A DNA stretch of 33,340 bases from Caryophanales bacterium UBA4100 (GCA_002383285.1 DFXU01000035.1:61847-95186), one strand, 5' to 3'. Positions 25,698-33,340 are shown, counted from the stretch's first letter. Numbers and translations are program-made. The notes: a model not told the origin generated them from the sequence alone.

Positions 25698-26855
25698 TTG
25701 AAAACCGCATTGTGGCTGTACTTTTTCCTGTTTGTAGCATTCTTCGATCTTCACGCGCAATATCCGATTCTTACTCCATTTGCTGTATCACTTGGAGCAA
25801 CCCCATCCTTTATTGGTCTGATAATGGGCATGTATTCAATTACTCATCTACCCGGAAATCTGATTGCAGGCTTTAGTGTAGATCGATTAGGCAGCCGTAT
25901 TTTCATTGTATTAAGTTTACTATTAGCAGGATGTATTCTCTTACTTCAGTCTCATGTTACGAATCCCTGGCAGCTGTTAGTTCTTCGTTCGGTTAGTGGC
26001 TTTGTCCTTGCATTCTTATCTCCTGCTTGTATGGCGCTCTTAGCTCGAATTGGTAAGAACCAGCGACAGCAAGGGAAATTAATGGCGGGCAATGGCTTAG
26101 TACACACATTAGCATCTGTTATCTCTCCTGCTGCAGGTGCATTATTGGTTGCGCAGATTGGCTTTGCATTAGCCTTTAACATACTTGGCTGGGTGCTAAT
26201 AGTAACTGCCATATGCGCATTGTTCTTCATTACGGATACTGTAGAGACTGAGAACAAGGAAGATATCTCCACGGACCATAATGCAATAAAATCTATAATT
26301 AACAACTCTGGTTCAGTCTCATGGATTGTATTCGCTCTTCCTGTAGCAATGTCCTGCTCACAAGGAATTCTATTCTTCGAATTACCTCTTATGGCCACAA
26401 CAAACAATGCAATCATGAAAACCGGTTTATTATTCTCCGTAATAAGCCTTGGAGCCTTAATCACGCTGAGTATGCTATTTCTCAACCGTTACTCTCCATA
26501 TATTCGTACACTTTCTGGTGCCATTATTCTGGCCCTATCATTCTTCGCACTGACCATTGAGGTTCCTGCTCCACTCTATATGATGCTGCTACTCGTCGGA
26601 ATGGCCAAGGGAATTATCTTCCCAGCCCTATCCTCTCTGTTAATTCAATTAAGCTCTGGGTCTCGATATGGAAGAACATTCTCATTACTATCTATTGCAT
26701 TTTCAGTAGGTGCTTTTCTAGGTCCTATGCTTGCAGGGCAGCTTCGAGATTATGTATCACCCTATCTTATTGCATTCATCGTGCTAATGATCGCAGCGAC
26801 TATATTGCCCTTCCATTCCATGAAAGCTCCGATGGTGAATTCACAACACAACTAA
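25698..26855 (+). CDS. MFS transporter
   Basis: Integral membrane transporter of 385 residues with about twelve hydrophobic segments. Seen: DRLGSRIF loop after segment 2 (MFS motif A-like, at about 61-68), a long cytoplasmic loop with TDTVETENKEDISTDHN at mid-protein (about 174-190), and GxxLGP-like SVGAFLGPMLAG near the C-terminus. Start is TTG at 25698, with AAGGGGAG seven bases ahead. It is transcribed divergently from the HPr kinase gene over a gap of about 120 bases. The substrate cannot be told from sequence; drug/H+ antiport families and sugar efflux are both possible. Confidence 0.88.
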   Translation: MKTALWLYFFLFVAFFDLHAQYPILTPFAVSLGATPSFIGLIMGMYSITHLPGNLIAGFSVDRLGSRIFIVLSLLLAGCILLLQSHVTNPWQLLVLRSVSGFVLAFLSPACMALLARIGKNQRQQGKLMAGNGLVHTLASVISPAAGALLVAQIGFALAFNILGWVLIVTAICALFFITDTVETENKEDISTDHNAIKSIINNSGSVSWIVFALPVAMSCSQGILFFELPLMATTNNAIMKTGLLFSVISLGALITLSMLFLNRYSPYIRTLSGAIILALSFFALTIEVPAPLYMMLLLVGMAKGIIFPALSSLLIQLSSGSRYGRTFSLLSIAFSVGAFLGPMLAGQLRDYVSPYLIAFIVLMIAATILPFHSMKAPMVNSQHN

Positions 26856-26935
26856 CAACTAACTATACTTCTGTTCTGGATTGAAGCGTTCGAAACTGAT
26901 ATGATGAGCATAAGAAATGTGAAAGGTGTGTCTAT

Positions 26936-27229
26936 ATGGGTGTGAAGTTTAAGCGAGAATATGAAGATATTGTGGAGGAGATGACGAAAGCGATTATCTC
27001 GATACATGATTGTTATGATTTGTTCGAGATGAGTCAGGAGGAATGGGGCCTGATGGATCAAGATGAGCAAAAGGAGTGCGTACGTACGCTTGCAGATGAT
27101 ATCTTCTATGGTCTAGGTAATCTGCCCAATCTTTCGATTGGGTCTGGTAAGATAGAATATGATGCAGACAATCATATTCTAAAGGTATCTTCTGTTCCAC
27201 AGGTCACACATCTGATTCATCTGGTATGA
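26936..27229 (+). CDS. small acidic protein of unknown function
   Basis: A 97-residue soluble protein, acidic, with a helical N-terminal two thirds (KREYEDIVEEMTKAI... and DEQKECVRTLADDIFYGLG) and a probable short beta region at the end. ATG 26936 is preceded by AAAGGTG seven bases away, and a strong terminator follows directly, which supports a real gene. No family or motif recognised. It contains two Cys, at about 26 and 48, not in a metal-binding pattern. Confidence 0.65.
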   Translation: MGVKFKREYEDIVEEMTKAIISIHDCYDLFEMSQEEWGLMDQDEQKECVRTLADDIFYGLGNLPNLSIGSGKIEYDADNHILKVSSVPQVTHLIHLV

Positions 27230-27233
27230 GAGA

Positions 27234-27284
27234 AGAAGCAACAAAGGCATATGTTTCTGCTTTTGCTGCTTCTTTTCTTTTTTT
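27234..27284 (+). terminator. terminator shared by convergent genes
   Basis: Arms 27234-27249 and 27258-27273 pair over 16 positions with one mismatch and one G-U, loop of 8, followed on the plus strand by a T-rich run to 27284. It terminates the small acidic protein gene and may also stop transcription from the pterin dehydratase gene on the other strand. Confidence 0.88.
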
Positions 27285-27567
27285 ACTTTACTATGAGTGA
27301 TTCAATTTGCTGTGCTAGTAAGAAATCTTTGCCTGTAACGCCATTCTTGTCATGAGTAATCAGAAGAACAGTTACACGAGCATATTGGATGTGTAATTCA
27401 GGATGATGATTGAGCTTCTCTGCCATTTCGGCAATGGAATTCACAAAGGAAATGGAATCCTTAAAATCTTTTCTCTGAAATACTTTCGTGAGCGTATTAT
27501 TCTCAAATTTCCATTGGGGTAGCTTGTTCATATACACTGCCATTTGTTCTGTGGTTAATTTGCTCAT
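27283..27567 (-). CDS. phhB: pterin-4a-carbinolamine dehydratase
   Basis: Cytosolic enzyme of 94 residues that dehydrates 4a-hydroxytetrahydrobiopterin, recycling the pterin cofactor of aromatic amino acid hydroxylases. Seen: PQWKFENNTLTKVF at about 17-30, the active-site stretch EKLNHHPEL with His54, His55 and Pro56, and His72 in THDKNGVTGKD. Length is normal for the family. The start is ATG 27567, with GAGGAG nine bases ahead; the ATG three codons earlier directly abuts that site. No aromatic amino acid hydroxylase gene is in the window, so the partner is unknown; a role in molybdopterin metabolism is also proposed for some family members. Confidence 0.92.
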   Translation of the reverse strand: MSKLTTEQMAVYMNKLPQWKFENNTLTKVFQRKDFKDSISFVNSIAEMAEKLNHHPELHIQYARVTVLLITHDKNGVTGKDFLLAQQIESLIVK

Positions 27568-27607
27568 TCCAATCATCTCCTCTTCTATACAAGTTATACT
27601 CTACCTG

Positions 27608-27613
27608 ATTATA
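27608..27613 (-). promoter_or_regulatory. -10 box of the pterin dehydratase gene
   Basis: A perfect TATAAT on the minus strand, 40 bases ahead of the ATG. No good -35 is visible at 16-18 bases. A second weaker TATAAC lies nearer the gene. Confidence 0.35.
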
Positions 27614-27683
27614 ACATAGCTTTCTATTCTTGGATTACACTTTATGAATTCAAGCTATTCTATGTTACAAGTTGAGGAATATG

Positions 27684-29837
27684 CTAATAAAAGCCAATAT
27701 CGTCCAACAGAATACTACCTTCTCGTTGTTGAGAAAAGATAAATCGAATAGTCGAAATAGATTGATAATTAAAAGTAGGGTTCTCCTCAGATATTTCCTT
27801 TAATGGTATCATATAAGTTTGGAATACAGGCTCAGTAGATGCCCCGTACCTTCCTTCCCTAACTGCAATATCAAGAAACGGTTCTTTCGTAAACTGTGTG
27901 TGAATGGGTGGCTGAATAGGTTGGAATTCACTAATTGCATTATCTATAACCTCCCCATCCTCTGTCATCAGCTCAATTGTAATATCCAAGCTTGCATCAT
28001 CAGTTATATTCGCAATTGAGAAAGAGAATTGAGACTCAGAGGTCAATTGTGACAACCATCCAAGTGATGGTAAATTTATTTCGAATTCCCCTTGCTCCTC
28101 GGTCCATGACAATTGCACACTGCGATTTTGCTTGGAAATCTCCTGACGATCGTTTACCGTGGCTTCCTTCCATTCTTTTAAATTTTCAGTTTCAATAGTG
28201 CCATTCCTAATCGTAGTCGTTTGAATATTATGGTCTTCTTCAAAATCAGATATTTGTTTGAAGTCAGATGCCTCAAATCTGTTGGTATACGAAGTAGAGG
28301 GAAGCCAGTTTGCAGCTAGTCGATAATCCTTGAACATAGGCAAATATGTACGGGTATTCTTTAATGTAGTTTCTAAGAATGCAGCAACATAGGTTTGAGC
28401 AATTTTCCTCTGGTTCTCTCCATCTAGAATATCCCGTTTGTTCAATAACAATCCTGCTGGCAGCGATAAATCCATTCTGCCCCAATGAGTATTAAACTGT
28501 CCGTGATTCGCACTTTCAATATATAAAGAAGTCTTGAACATATACTCACGATTCCACATCGTAGTTCTCTCATATTGGCGATCACCTGCAAATGAGCTAA
28601 CATCTGCATCCTGTGATCCTTGAATCACCATATAATTAACATTGCTCAGCTTAAGATATTTCTTATCTACTGTTCGATCTGTTGGAGCAATTGCAATGAT
28701 CGCTTTAACCGCCTCATGAATTTCCGGATTCTCTGCTGCAAGAACTGCTGCCTGCCCACCTCGTGAATGACCAATAAGTGCAATATGACTCATATCAACC
28801 TTGGATGATAACGGGTTGTTCTTCATGTGATTGAGCTCTCTGATCTCTTCAATATGCTGAAGCATAACCCAAGACCTCAATTTCATGTCGTTACTCAAAC
28901 CACCAGACCATACTGAATAATTAATAAAATTCTCATCGAGTGATACAGTGATATATCCCTTACTTGCAAGCAATTCGCCTAAGTATGCATATCCTTCATC
29001 AGAGAAATCTTCCATCAAGTGATTTCCATGTAAGATTAATACAAGGGGGAATGGTCCTTCTCCCTGTGGTAGCCATACTCTCCCATTCAAAGGGAGCTCC
29101 GTCTTATCAAACCCCCAGAAGAGCTCACGGATAGCTGTCCAACGCTTAATTAAGTTAGAGCCGTCAACTGTTCTTGTAACTATGTCTACGTTATCACCAA
29201 ATTCTGCACGATGTAGATCCAATCCACTTCCATAAGTTAGGTACTGATACGAATATGGTCCCTTATTACTGGGATTGACAGCTTGCAAGGTCTCCGCATT
29301 GACATTCGTGCCTGACAATAGTTCCTGATTGTCTGGATCATCTAGAATAGAAGCTGCATTATAAAGCCACAGTACAGCAAGTGACAGTAAGATGAAGGAA
29401 AGACCAACATAGCAAGTATGAAATATACGTCTTGGAAGCCTCTTAATTATAATGATAATTGAAGTACTTACCGAGCAACCAACAATGAGGAGTATAAAGC
29501 TTAAAATTGCAGCGCCCCAGTAAGAGATATTCGATTGCCATATAGCAATTGATATACCTGTGAACGACGATAAGAATGCACCTAATAATAGTCGAGGTAT
29601 TCGTATGGGGATAATAGCAAACAATGCAGATATGATAAGATTCGATATAAGCAGAAGCAATAAACCAATTAAAGTAATCGCAGTGATATCTATAGTCAAG
29701 CCAAGTCCAGTCGGCATTCCTAAGCCAAGGACAATGGTTACGGGGATACATGCTGCATATATTCCTAAGAGACCAGCCAAATCGTAAGCTGAATCGAACT
29801 TATGCATGACTCTAAGATGGGCTCCTATACGAGACAT
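27684..29837 (-). CDS. membrane-anchored alpha/beta hydrolase with C-terminal beta-sandwich
   Basis: A 717-residue protein. Seen: five hydrophobic segments at about 20-42, 50-75, 79-98, 104-132 and 139-161, then a soluble, probably extracellular alpha/beta hydrolase with oxyanion HGN at 270-272, nucleophile Ser358 in GHSRGG, acid Asp410 in QGSQDAD and His445 in SANHGQF. The hydrolase resembles the chlorophyllase/cutinase-like (PET hydrolase-like) group. After about 540 comes a beta-rich region ending ISTIRFIFSQ...ILLDDIGFY, a pattern seen in galactose-binding-like jelly rolls. AAGGGG precedes the ATG. It lies 28 bases after the SDR gene, so it is probably in an operon with it. The substrate is unknown; an ester or surface polymer is possible. 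Confidence 0.8.
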   Translation of the reverse strand: MSRIGAHLRVMHKFDSAYDLAGLLGIYAACIPVTIVLGLGMPTGLGLTIDITAITLIGLLLLLISNLIISALFAIIPIRIPRLLLGAFLSSFTGISIAIWQSNISYWGAAILSFILLIVGCSVSTSIIIIIKRLPRRIFHTCYVGLSFILLSLAVLWLYNAASILDDPDNQELLSGTNVNAETLQAVNPSNKGPYSYQYLTYGSGLDLHRAEFGDNVDIVTRTVDGSNLIKRWTAIRELFWGFDKTELPLNGRVWLPQGEGPFPLVLILHGNHLMEDFSDEGYAYLGELLASKGYITVSLDENFINYSVWSGGLSNDMKLRSWVMLQHIEEIRELNHMKNNPLSSKVDMSHIALIGHSRGGQAAVLAAENPEIHEAVKAIIAIAPTDRTVDKKYLKLSNVNYMVIQGSQDADVSSFAGDRQYERTTMWNREYMFKTSLYIESANHGQFNTHWGRMDLSLPAGLLLNKRDILDGENQRKIAQTYVAAFLETTLKNTRTYLPMFKDYRLAANWLPSTSYTNRFEASDFKQISDFEEDHNIQTTTIRNGTIETENLKEWKEATVNDRQEISKQNRSVQLSWTEEQGEFEINLPSLGWLSQLTSESQFSFSIANITDDASLDITIELMTEDGEVIDNAISEFQPIQPPIHTQFTKEPFLDIAVREGRYGASTEPVFQTYMIPLKEISEENPTFNYQSISTIRFIFSQQREGSILLDDIGFY

Positions 29838-29865
29838 TCATGAATCCCCTTCTCCATCAGTTCGT

Positions 29866-30567
29866 TTAGATCGGCATTGGTTGCCCTCGGAAATCGATGA
29901 AGGTTACATCATCGTTAACTTGTACCTTACGTTCTATAAGGTCAATAATACCTTTAGCAGAAACAGATGCATCTCCTGGTGCCTTATCGCCACCCATATC
30001 TGTTCTTATCCACCCTGGATGTACAGCGAAAACTTGATAACCTTGTGGAGTATATTGCTTGTGAAGCTGAGCCGAGAACATATTTAATGCACTCTTCGTT
30101 AATGCATACGCATAATCCCCACCATATGCATTCGAGAAGCTACCAGCTTCAGAGCTAATATTAATAATACTCTGCTTTGTGCCTTTCTTCAATAATGGGA
30201 AAAAATGTTTAATGACCATCATTGGCCCGTATAAATTCGTTCGGAATGAGCTGTCCATATCCTCAAAGCTGAGATCATCCAGCTTCTGTTCCCTGCCTAA
30301 TAAGATAGCAGCGCTATTAATTATCACATCAATGTGTGTTTCCCGTTGAGCTACTTCTGATGCTGCATACGTGACTGAGTGCTCCTCAGAGGTATCAAGT
30401 GGAACTATGATGATCTGATTCGGGTAACGTTGCTGTAATTCAATGATTTTCTCCTTTGATGATTCTAGACTGCGTATTCCAGCTAATATTCGGTGACCTC
30501 TTGCGGCTGCTTCTGTAGTTAGCTCCAACCCAAGTCCTCGATTTGCTCCAGTTACTAATATATTCAT
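29866..30567 (-). CDS. short-chain dehydrogenase/reductase
   Basis: Cytosolic NAD(P)-dependent oxidoreductase of 233 residues (classical SDR). Seen: TGANRGLG at 6-13, NSAA in place of NNAG at 84-87, catalytic Ser at 138-139 (NISSEAG) and Tyr154-ALT-Lys158. The start is ATG 30567, with AGGAGG five bases ahead; the open frame continues 17 codons upstream through the ribosome site and promoter. It precedes the membrane hydrolase gene by 28 bases and follows the LacI-type gene by 63. Its promoter contains the palindrome AACACGTGTT. The ISS...YALTK arrangement and length resemble the C-factor-like SDR group. Substrate not predictable. Confidence 0.9.
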   Translation of the reverse strand: MNILVTGANRGLGLELTTEAAARGHRILAGIRSLESSKEKIIELQQRYPNQIIIVPLDTSEEHSVTYAASEVAQRETHIDVIINSAAILLGREQKLDDLSFEDMDSSFRTNLYGPMMVIKHFFPLLKKGTKQSIINISSEAGSFSNAYGGDYAYALTKSALNMFSAQLHKQYTPQGYQVFAVHPGWIRTDMGGDKAPGDASVSAKGIIDLIERKVQVNDDVTFIDFRGQPMPI

Positions 30568-30589
30568 GATAGCCTCCTGCATTTTTCGT

Positions 30590-30618
30590 TTATTATTTAG
30601 ATAAACACGTGTTCGCAA
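30590..30618 (-). promoter_or_regulatory. promoter of the SDR-hydrolase operon
   Basis: Minus strand TTGCGA (30613-30618), 17 bases, TAATAA (30590-30595). The match is moderate. The palindrome AACACGTGTT (30604-30613) fills part of the spacer and touches the -35. Confidence 0.4.
30604..30613. promoter_or_regulatory. palindrome AACACGTGTT, copy 2
   Basis: Perfect 10-bp palindrome with a central CG in the 63-base gap between the LacI-type gene and the SDR gene. Identical to the copy at 24304-24313, with partly matching flanks (both read GAACACGTGTT on one strand). A good operator candidate for the adjacent LacI-family protein. Confidence 0.5.
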
Positions 30619-30630
30619 TAAAGTGAAGCA

Positions 30631-31674
30631 TTAAATTTCACGACATGAATCTCTGATAACAAGTGAAGTTCCAACCATAAGTTGTTTGAAAACCTTCGTA
30701 TCCTTCTCAATACGATCGATTAATGCACTTGTCAATTTATGCATTAATTGTTCGAAATCAACATGAATGGTTGTAAGAGCTGGCTTAAATCGTGCACTTA
30801 GCACATGATCATCAAAACCAATAATGGATATATCCTCCGGCACACGTATACCGAGCTCATTCAGTGCACGAATCGCTCCAAAGGCAACATTATCATTCGC
30901 TGTGAATATCGCGGTAGGTAAATCTGTGGCATTCATTCTAACCAAATCGTAAATGGCCTTATAACCACTAGCTTCATTGAAATCTCCAGATATAACCCAA
31001 TTATCAACTAATTGTAATTTATGCTTCTGCATTGCATGCTTATAACCTTGAAATTTAGCAGGTCCAGAGAAACGCTCTAGGTCTCCTGTGATCACTCCAA
31101 TCCGCTTATGATTCAAGCTTACCAGATAATCAATGGCTTGTTCAGCACCAGTTTCATTATCGAAATTAATGACGATTCGATTAGATTCATTATGACCAGG
31201 TAAATCCTGATCTAGAATTGCAATTATAAATCCTTCAGCAATCAATTGCTCGAGAAAGGGTTCATAATTTGCAGCTCCAATGAATATTCCACCGTCAATT
31301 CTTTTCTGATAAAAACTTTCTTTAACAGTCCTAATCGCTTCTTTATCCTCGGTATTACGAATAATATGTGTTAACACATAATATCCAAGGAGAGAAGCGC
31401 TCTCGATTACCCTTGCAATCAATAGGTTGGAAATCATATCCGTTGATACATGCCCAGAATCAATTAGGAATAATCCTATCGTCCGAGTTCGCTTGCCGGC
31501 TAACACTTGTGCAGATAAATTCGGATAATAATTATGTTGCTTAATTAGCTTCATGACCTTCTCTTTGGTCTTCTCAGGCACATTCGGATAATCATTAATG
31601 ACTCTGCTAACCGTGCTGCGTGATACCCCAGCTAATTTTGCGATTTTGGTGCTATTTATTTCTGTTTTTTTCAA
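30631..31674 (-). CDS. LacI-family transcriptional regulator
   Basis: DNA-binding regulator of 347 residues. Seen: N-terminal helix-turn-helix STKIAKLAGVSRSTVSRVIN at 8-27 and hinge helix NLSAQVLAGKRTRTIGLF at about 52-69, followed by a two-lobed sugar-binding-protein-like effector domain with FTANDNVAFGAI and IIGFDDHVLSARFKPALTTI, family hallmarks. The start is TTG at 31674 with a weak AAAGTAGG site. It has a good own promoter. It is divergent from an iron-type alcohol dehydrogenase gene and is followed by the SDR and membrane hydrolase genes, the likely targets. The effector is unknown. Confidence 0.93.
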   Translation of the reverse strand: MKKTEINSTKIAKLAGVSRSTVSRVINDYPNVPEKTKEKVMKLIKQHNYYPNLSAQVLAGKRTRTIGLFLIDSGHVSTDMISNLLIARVIESASLLGYYVLTHIIRNTEDKEAIRTVKESFYQKRIDGGIFIGAANYEPFLEQLIAEGFIIAILDQDLPGHNESNRIVINFDNETGAEQAIDYLVSLNHKRIGVITGDLERFSGPAKFQGYKHAMQKHKLQLVDNWVISGDFNEASGYKAIYDLVRMNATDLPTAIFTANDNVAFGAIRALNELGIRVPEDISIIGFDDHVLSARFKPALTTIHVDFEQLMHKLTSALIDRIEKDTKVFKQLMVGTSLVIRDSCREI

Positions 31675-31713
31675 CGAATTTACCTACTTTCAACAGCATA
31701 CATTTACTTTTTT

Positions 31714-31742
31714 ATGCTATCAGCACCCTGTCATTTTGTCAA
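31714..31742 (-). promoter_or_regulatory. promoter of the LacI-family gene
   Basis: Minus strand consensus TTGACA (31737-31742), 17 bases, TAGCAT (31714-31719, 4/6). The leader to the TTG start is about 35 bases. The AACACGTGTT palindrome is not present here. Confidence 0.6.
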
Positions 31743-31787
31743 TTAAGGAACTCACCAATCGACGTATACAGAGATGAGGATGAAATT

Positions 31788-32957
31788 ATGATGAATATGG
31801 GCTATCGATTAAATTTGCCAGAGCAAGTGATCTATGGTCAAGGTGTACTTGCGCAACTTGGACTTATTGCCAATGGATTAGGTAACAAAGCTCTCATTGT
31901 TAGTGATCCTATTATGGTTCACTTAGGCATAATCCAACAATGTGAAGCAATCTTGAATGAGTCTTCAGTTGCTTATTCTACATTCACGGGTGTTCCATCT
32001 GAGCCTACAGACCAATTTGTGGATCTAGCATTAAAGCAATGTCACCAAGAACTATGTGACTTCGTTATTGCTGTTGGTGGTGGAAGTTGTATCGATACAG
32101 CAAAAGCAGTGGCTGTCATGATGACAAATGTCGGTTATATTGGCGATTATCAAGGTGAGCATAAGTTCTCTCATCCCCCACTCCCCCTGATCGCTATTCC
32201 AACTACTGCAGGTACAGGCTCTGAGGTCACTAAGGTAACCGTTATTATCGATACAGTGAATGATGTGAAGATGATGATCGCCCAACCAGAACTGTTACCG
32301 CGTGTAGCACTCTTAGACCCCCTGCTAACACAATCGTGTCCACCTGGTGTAACCGCTGCTACCGGAATGGATGCTCTGTGCCATGCAATTGAAGCTTATC
32401 TTTCCCGTAAATCACACCCCCTCACTAATGTATTTGCTTTAGATGCAATCGCTCGTATTGTCCGCTATTTACCCCTTGCTTACGAGAACGGTGATGATAT
32501 CATTGCTCGTGAACAAATGGCTATCTCCTCGATGATGGCTGGTGCTGCATTCTCGAATGCTTCAGTGACATTAGTGCATGGTATGTCACGTCCAATGGGA
32601 GCTCTATTCCATGTGCCTCATGGAATCTCAAACGCAATGCTATTGTGTGCTGTATTGGCATTTACTCGTCCTGCTGCTGAGGATCGATTAGCTGAGATCA
32701 GCCGATTCATATGGCCTCATCTAGCTGGACAAACAGATGATGAACTTGCAGATACATTGCTAATAGAGATAAAGCAGCTATGCAAACAGATGAACATCCC
32801 AAATCTAAGAGACTGGGGTATTGATGCTGAACTATTCAACCAGGCACTGACTAAGATGGCGTTAGATGCTATACATAGCGGTTCCCCGTCCAATAATCAG
32901 AAGGTTCCTACGCTTCAAGAGATTATTGATTTGTATAAGCAATGTTATGATTATTAG
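31788..32957 (+). CDS. iron-containing alcohol dehydrogenase
   Basis: Cytosolic group III (metal-dependent) NAD(P) alcohol dehydrogenase of 389 residues. Seen: GGGS at 97-100 with Asp103 for the nucleotide, PTTAGTGSEVT at about 138-148, and the complete metal site Asp195, His199, His264, His278 (MDALCHA, LVHGM, HVPHG). AGGA lies seven bases ahead of ATG 31788; a second ATG follows directly. The open frame runs 56 codons further upstream across the regulator promoter, but that part has no family similarity. It is divergent from the LacI-family gene, with a bidirectional terminator after it. The substrate is an alcohol, diol or aldehyde that sequence does not fix. Confidence 0.93.
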   Translation: MMNMGYRLNLPEQVIYGQGVLAQLGLIANGLGNKALIVSDPIMVHLGIIQQCEAILNESSVAYSTFTGVPSEPTDQFVDLALKQCHQELCDFVIAVGGGSCIDTAKAVAVMMTNVGYIGDYQGEHKFSHPPLPLIAIPTTAGTGSEVTKVTVIIDTVNDVKMMIAQPELLPRVALLDPLLTQSCPPGVTAATGMDALCHAIEAYLSRKSHPLTNVFALDAIARIVRYLPLAYENGDDIIAREQMAISSMMAGAAFSNASVTLVHGMSRPMGALFHVPHGISNAMLLCAVLAFTRPAAEDRLAEISRFIWPHLAGQTDDELADTLLIEIKQLCKQMNIPNLRDWGIDAELFNQALTKMALDAIHSGSPSNNQKVPTLQEIIDLYKQCYDY

Positions 32958-32968
32958 TCGAAGCTGCA

Positions 32969-33005
32969 TAAAAATGACAACGTATTAGGTACGTTGTCAT
33001 TTTTA
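32969..33005. terminator. bidirectional terminator
   Basis: Perfect 16-bp stem (32969-32984 with 32990-33005) and a TTAGG loop. The arms end in A-run and T-run, so it works for the alcohol dehydrogenase gene on the plus strand and the foldase gene on the minus strand, whose stop is five bases away. Confidence 0.93.
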
Positions 33006-33009
33006 TGAT

Positions 33010-33340
33010 TTATTTCACTTCTAAAGTATTCTCAATCTTAGCTTTTGCTTTAATTTCTTCAATCCAAGTTGGGAACACTTCAGACAATTTCTGATATACA
33101 AGCTGATAACGAATTTCTTCCTTCATCTCATCAAGTGTTGGAACTTTTTCTTCTGTTGACATAGCTTCTAAATTTTCAGTATAGAATGTATTAATTTCTT
33201 CTTCAGTAACTGGAGTTTGAGGCTCGAGTAATTTGCGTAATTGAATCTCTTTCACAAGCTCGACCCGCAATTTCTCTTCTGTAGTACCTCTTTGTACCAA
33301 TGTCGCATTCCATTCCTCGTCAGTTGGAAAGTTCTTCTTA
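33010..33340 (-). CDS. SurA/PrsA-like foldase, C-terminal part, cut by window edge
   Basis: The last 109 or so codons of a gene entering from the right edge; the frame is open to the last base, so a TTG at 33300 is not the start. Seen: DEEWNATLVQRGTTEEKLR, then VTEEEINTFYTENLEAMS, then DEMKEEIRYQLVYQKLSEVF and a Lys/Glu-rich end. This order (helices with a VTEEEI--YY/FY element) is typical of the SurA-type N-terminal domain of peptidyl-prolyl isomerases and PrsA-like lipoproteins. No parvulin domain is seen after it, so the protein may be a chaperone without isomerase activity. The signal peptide, if any, is outside the window. Confidence 0.75.
   Translation of the reverse strand, partial: KKNFPTDEEWNATLVQRGTTEEKLRVELVKEIQLRKLLEPQTPVTEEEINTFYTENLEAMSTEEKVPTLDEMKEEIRYQLVYQKLSEVFPTWIEEIKAKAKIENTLEVK

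Noticed and set aside
25952..26485. 177-codon open frame on the minus strand
   Set aside because: It lies wholly inside the MFS gene on the opposite strand, shows no motif or ribosome site, and looks like a codon-bias shadow.
31620..31787. Upstream extension of the alcohol dehydrogenase frame by 56 codons
   Set aside because: It overlaps the LacI-family start and promoter, has no ribosome site and no family similarity; the ATG at 31788 has both.
33010..33300. A complete 96-codon gene starting at TTG 33300
   Set aside because: The frame stays open to the window edge and the upstream residues continue the SurA-like domain, so it is the end of a longer gene.
1..33340. CRISPR arrays, insertion sequences, prophage or tRNA genes
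   Set aside because: No regularly spaced repeats, transposase or phage proteins, or cloverleaf-forming sequences were seen in either strand.

Overview
The window looks like a chromosomal segment of a low-GC, spore-former-type Firmicute of the Paenibacillaceae (Paenibacillus or a close relative). The evidence is a YesM/YesN two-component system beside an LplA/LplB/YtcP sugar transporter and an alpha-glucuronidase, AGGAGG-type ribosome binding sites, frequent TTG and GTG starts, an HPr kinase and a bifunctional PBP1A. The genus is inferred from gene content only. Most genes are on the minus strand. No tRNA, rRNA, CRISPR array, insertion sequence or prophage was seen, and no stretch over 300 bases lacks a gene.

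Region 1 (1-7640, minus strand) is an aldouronate (methylglucuronoxylan fragment) uptake and utilisation cluster. It runs yesN-type regulator, yesM-type sensor kinase, lipoprotein, two permeases, then the first 124 codons of a GH67 alpha-glucuronidase cut by the window edge. The regulator and lipoprotein genes each have a recognisable promoter with repeats or dyads beside it. A hairpin separates the lipoprotein gene from the permeases. No ATPase is present, as expected for transporters that share an MsmX-type ATPase.

Region 2 (7669-20195, minus) holds envelope and orphan functions: a giant 2711-residue cyclic beta-1,2-glucan synthase-type protein, a class A penicillin-binding protein with a C-terminal FN3-like domain, and a lone BREX-type (BrxC/BrxD, DUF2791-like) ATPase with no BREX partners. 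The ATPase gene ends in a strong terminator.

Region 3 (20284-22615, minus) is a probable electrophile/quinone-stress operon: a short cysteine-free FAD protein, a two-domain ring-cleaving dioxygenase (MhqE/MhqO type) and a carboxylesterase (MhqD type). A good sigma-A promoter precedes it. Its -10 box overlaps a dyad with TACT-N6-AGTA spacing, the form known for YodB/HxlR-family operators.

Region 4 (22625-27567) is mixed: thymidine kinase, an NAD-dependent epimerase-like protein, a 64-residue membrane protein, an HPr kinase paralogue with an altered signature motif, an MFS transporter, a small orphan protein and a pterin-4a-carbinolamine dehydratase.

Region 5 (27684-32957) is a LacI-SDR-membrane hydrolase series (minus) divergent from an iron-containing alcohol dehydrogenase (plus). 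A 10-bp palindrome, AACACGTGTT, lies in the promoter of the SDR gene and again in the divergent promoter region of the epimerase gene 6.3 kb away. This suggests a small regulon, possibly under the LacI-family protein. The window ends in the C-terminal part of a SurA/PrsA-like foldase.
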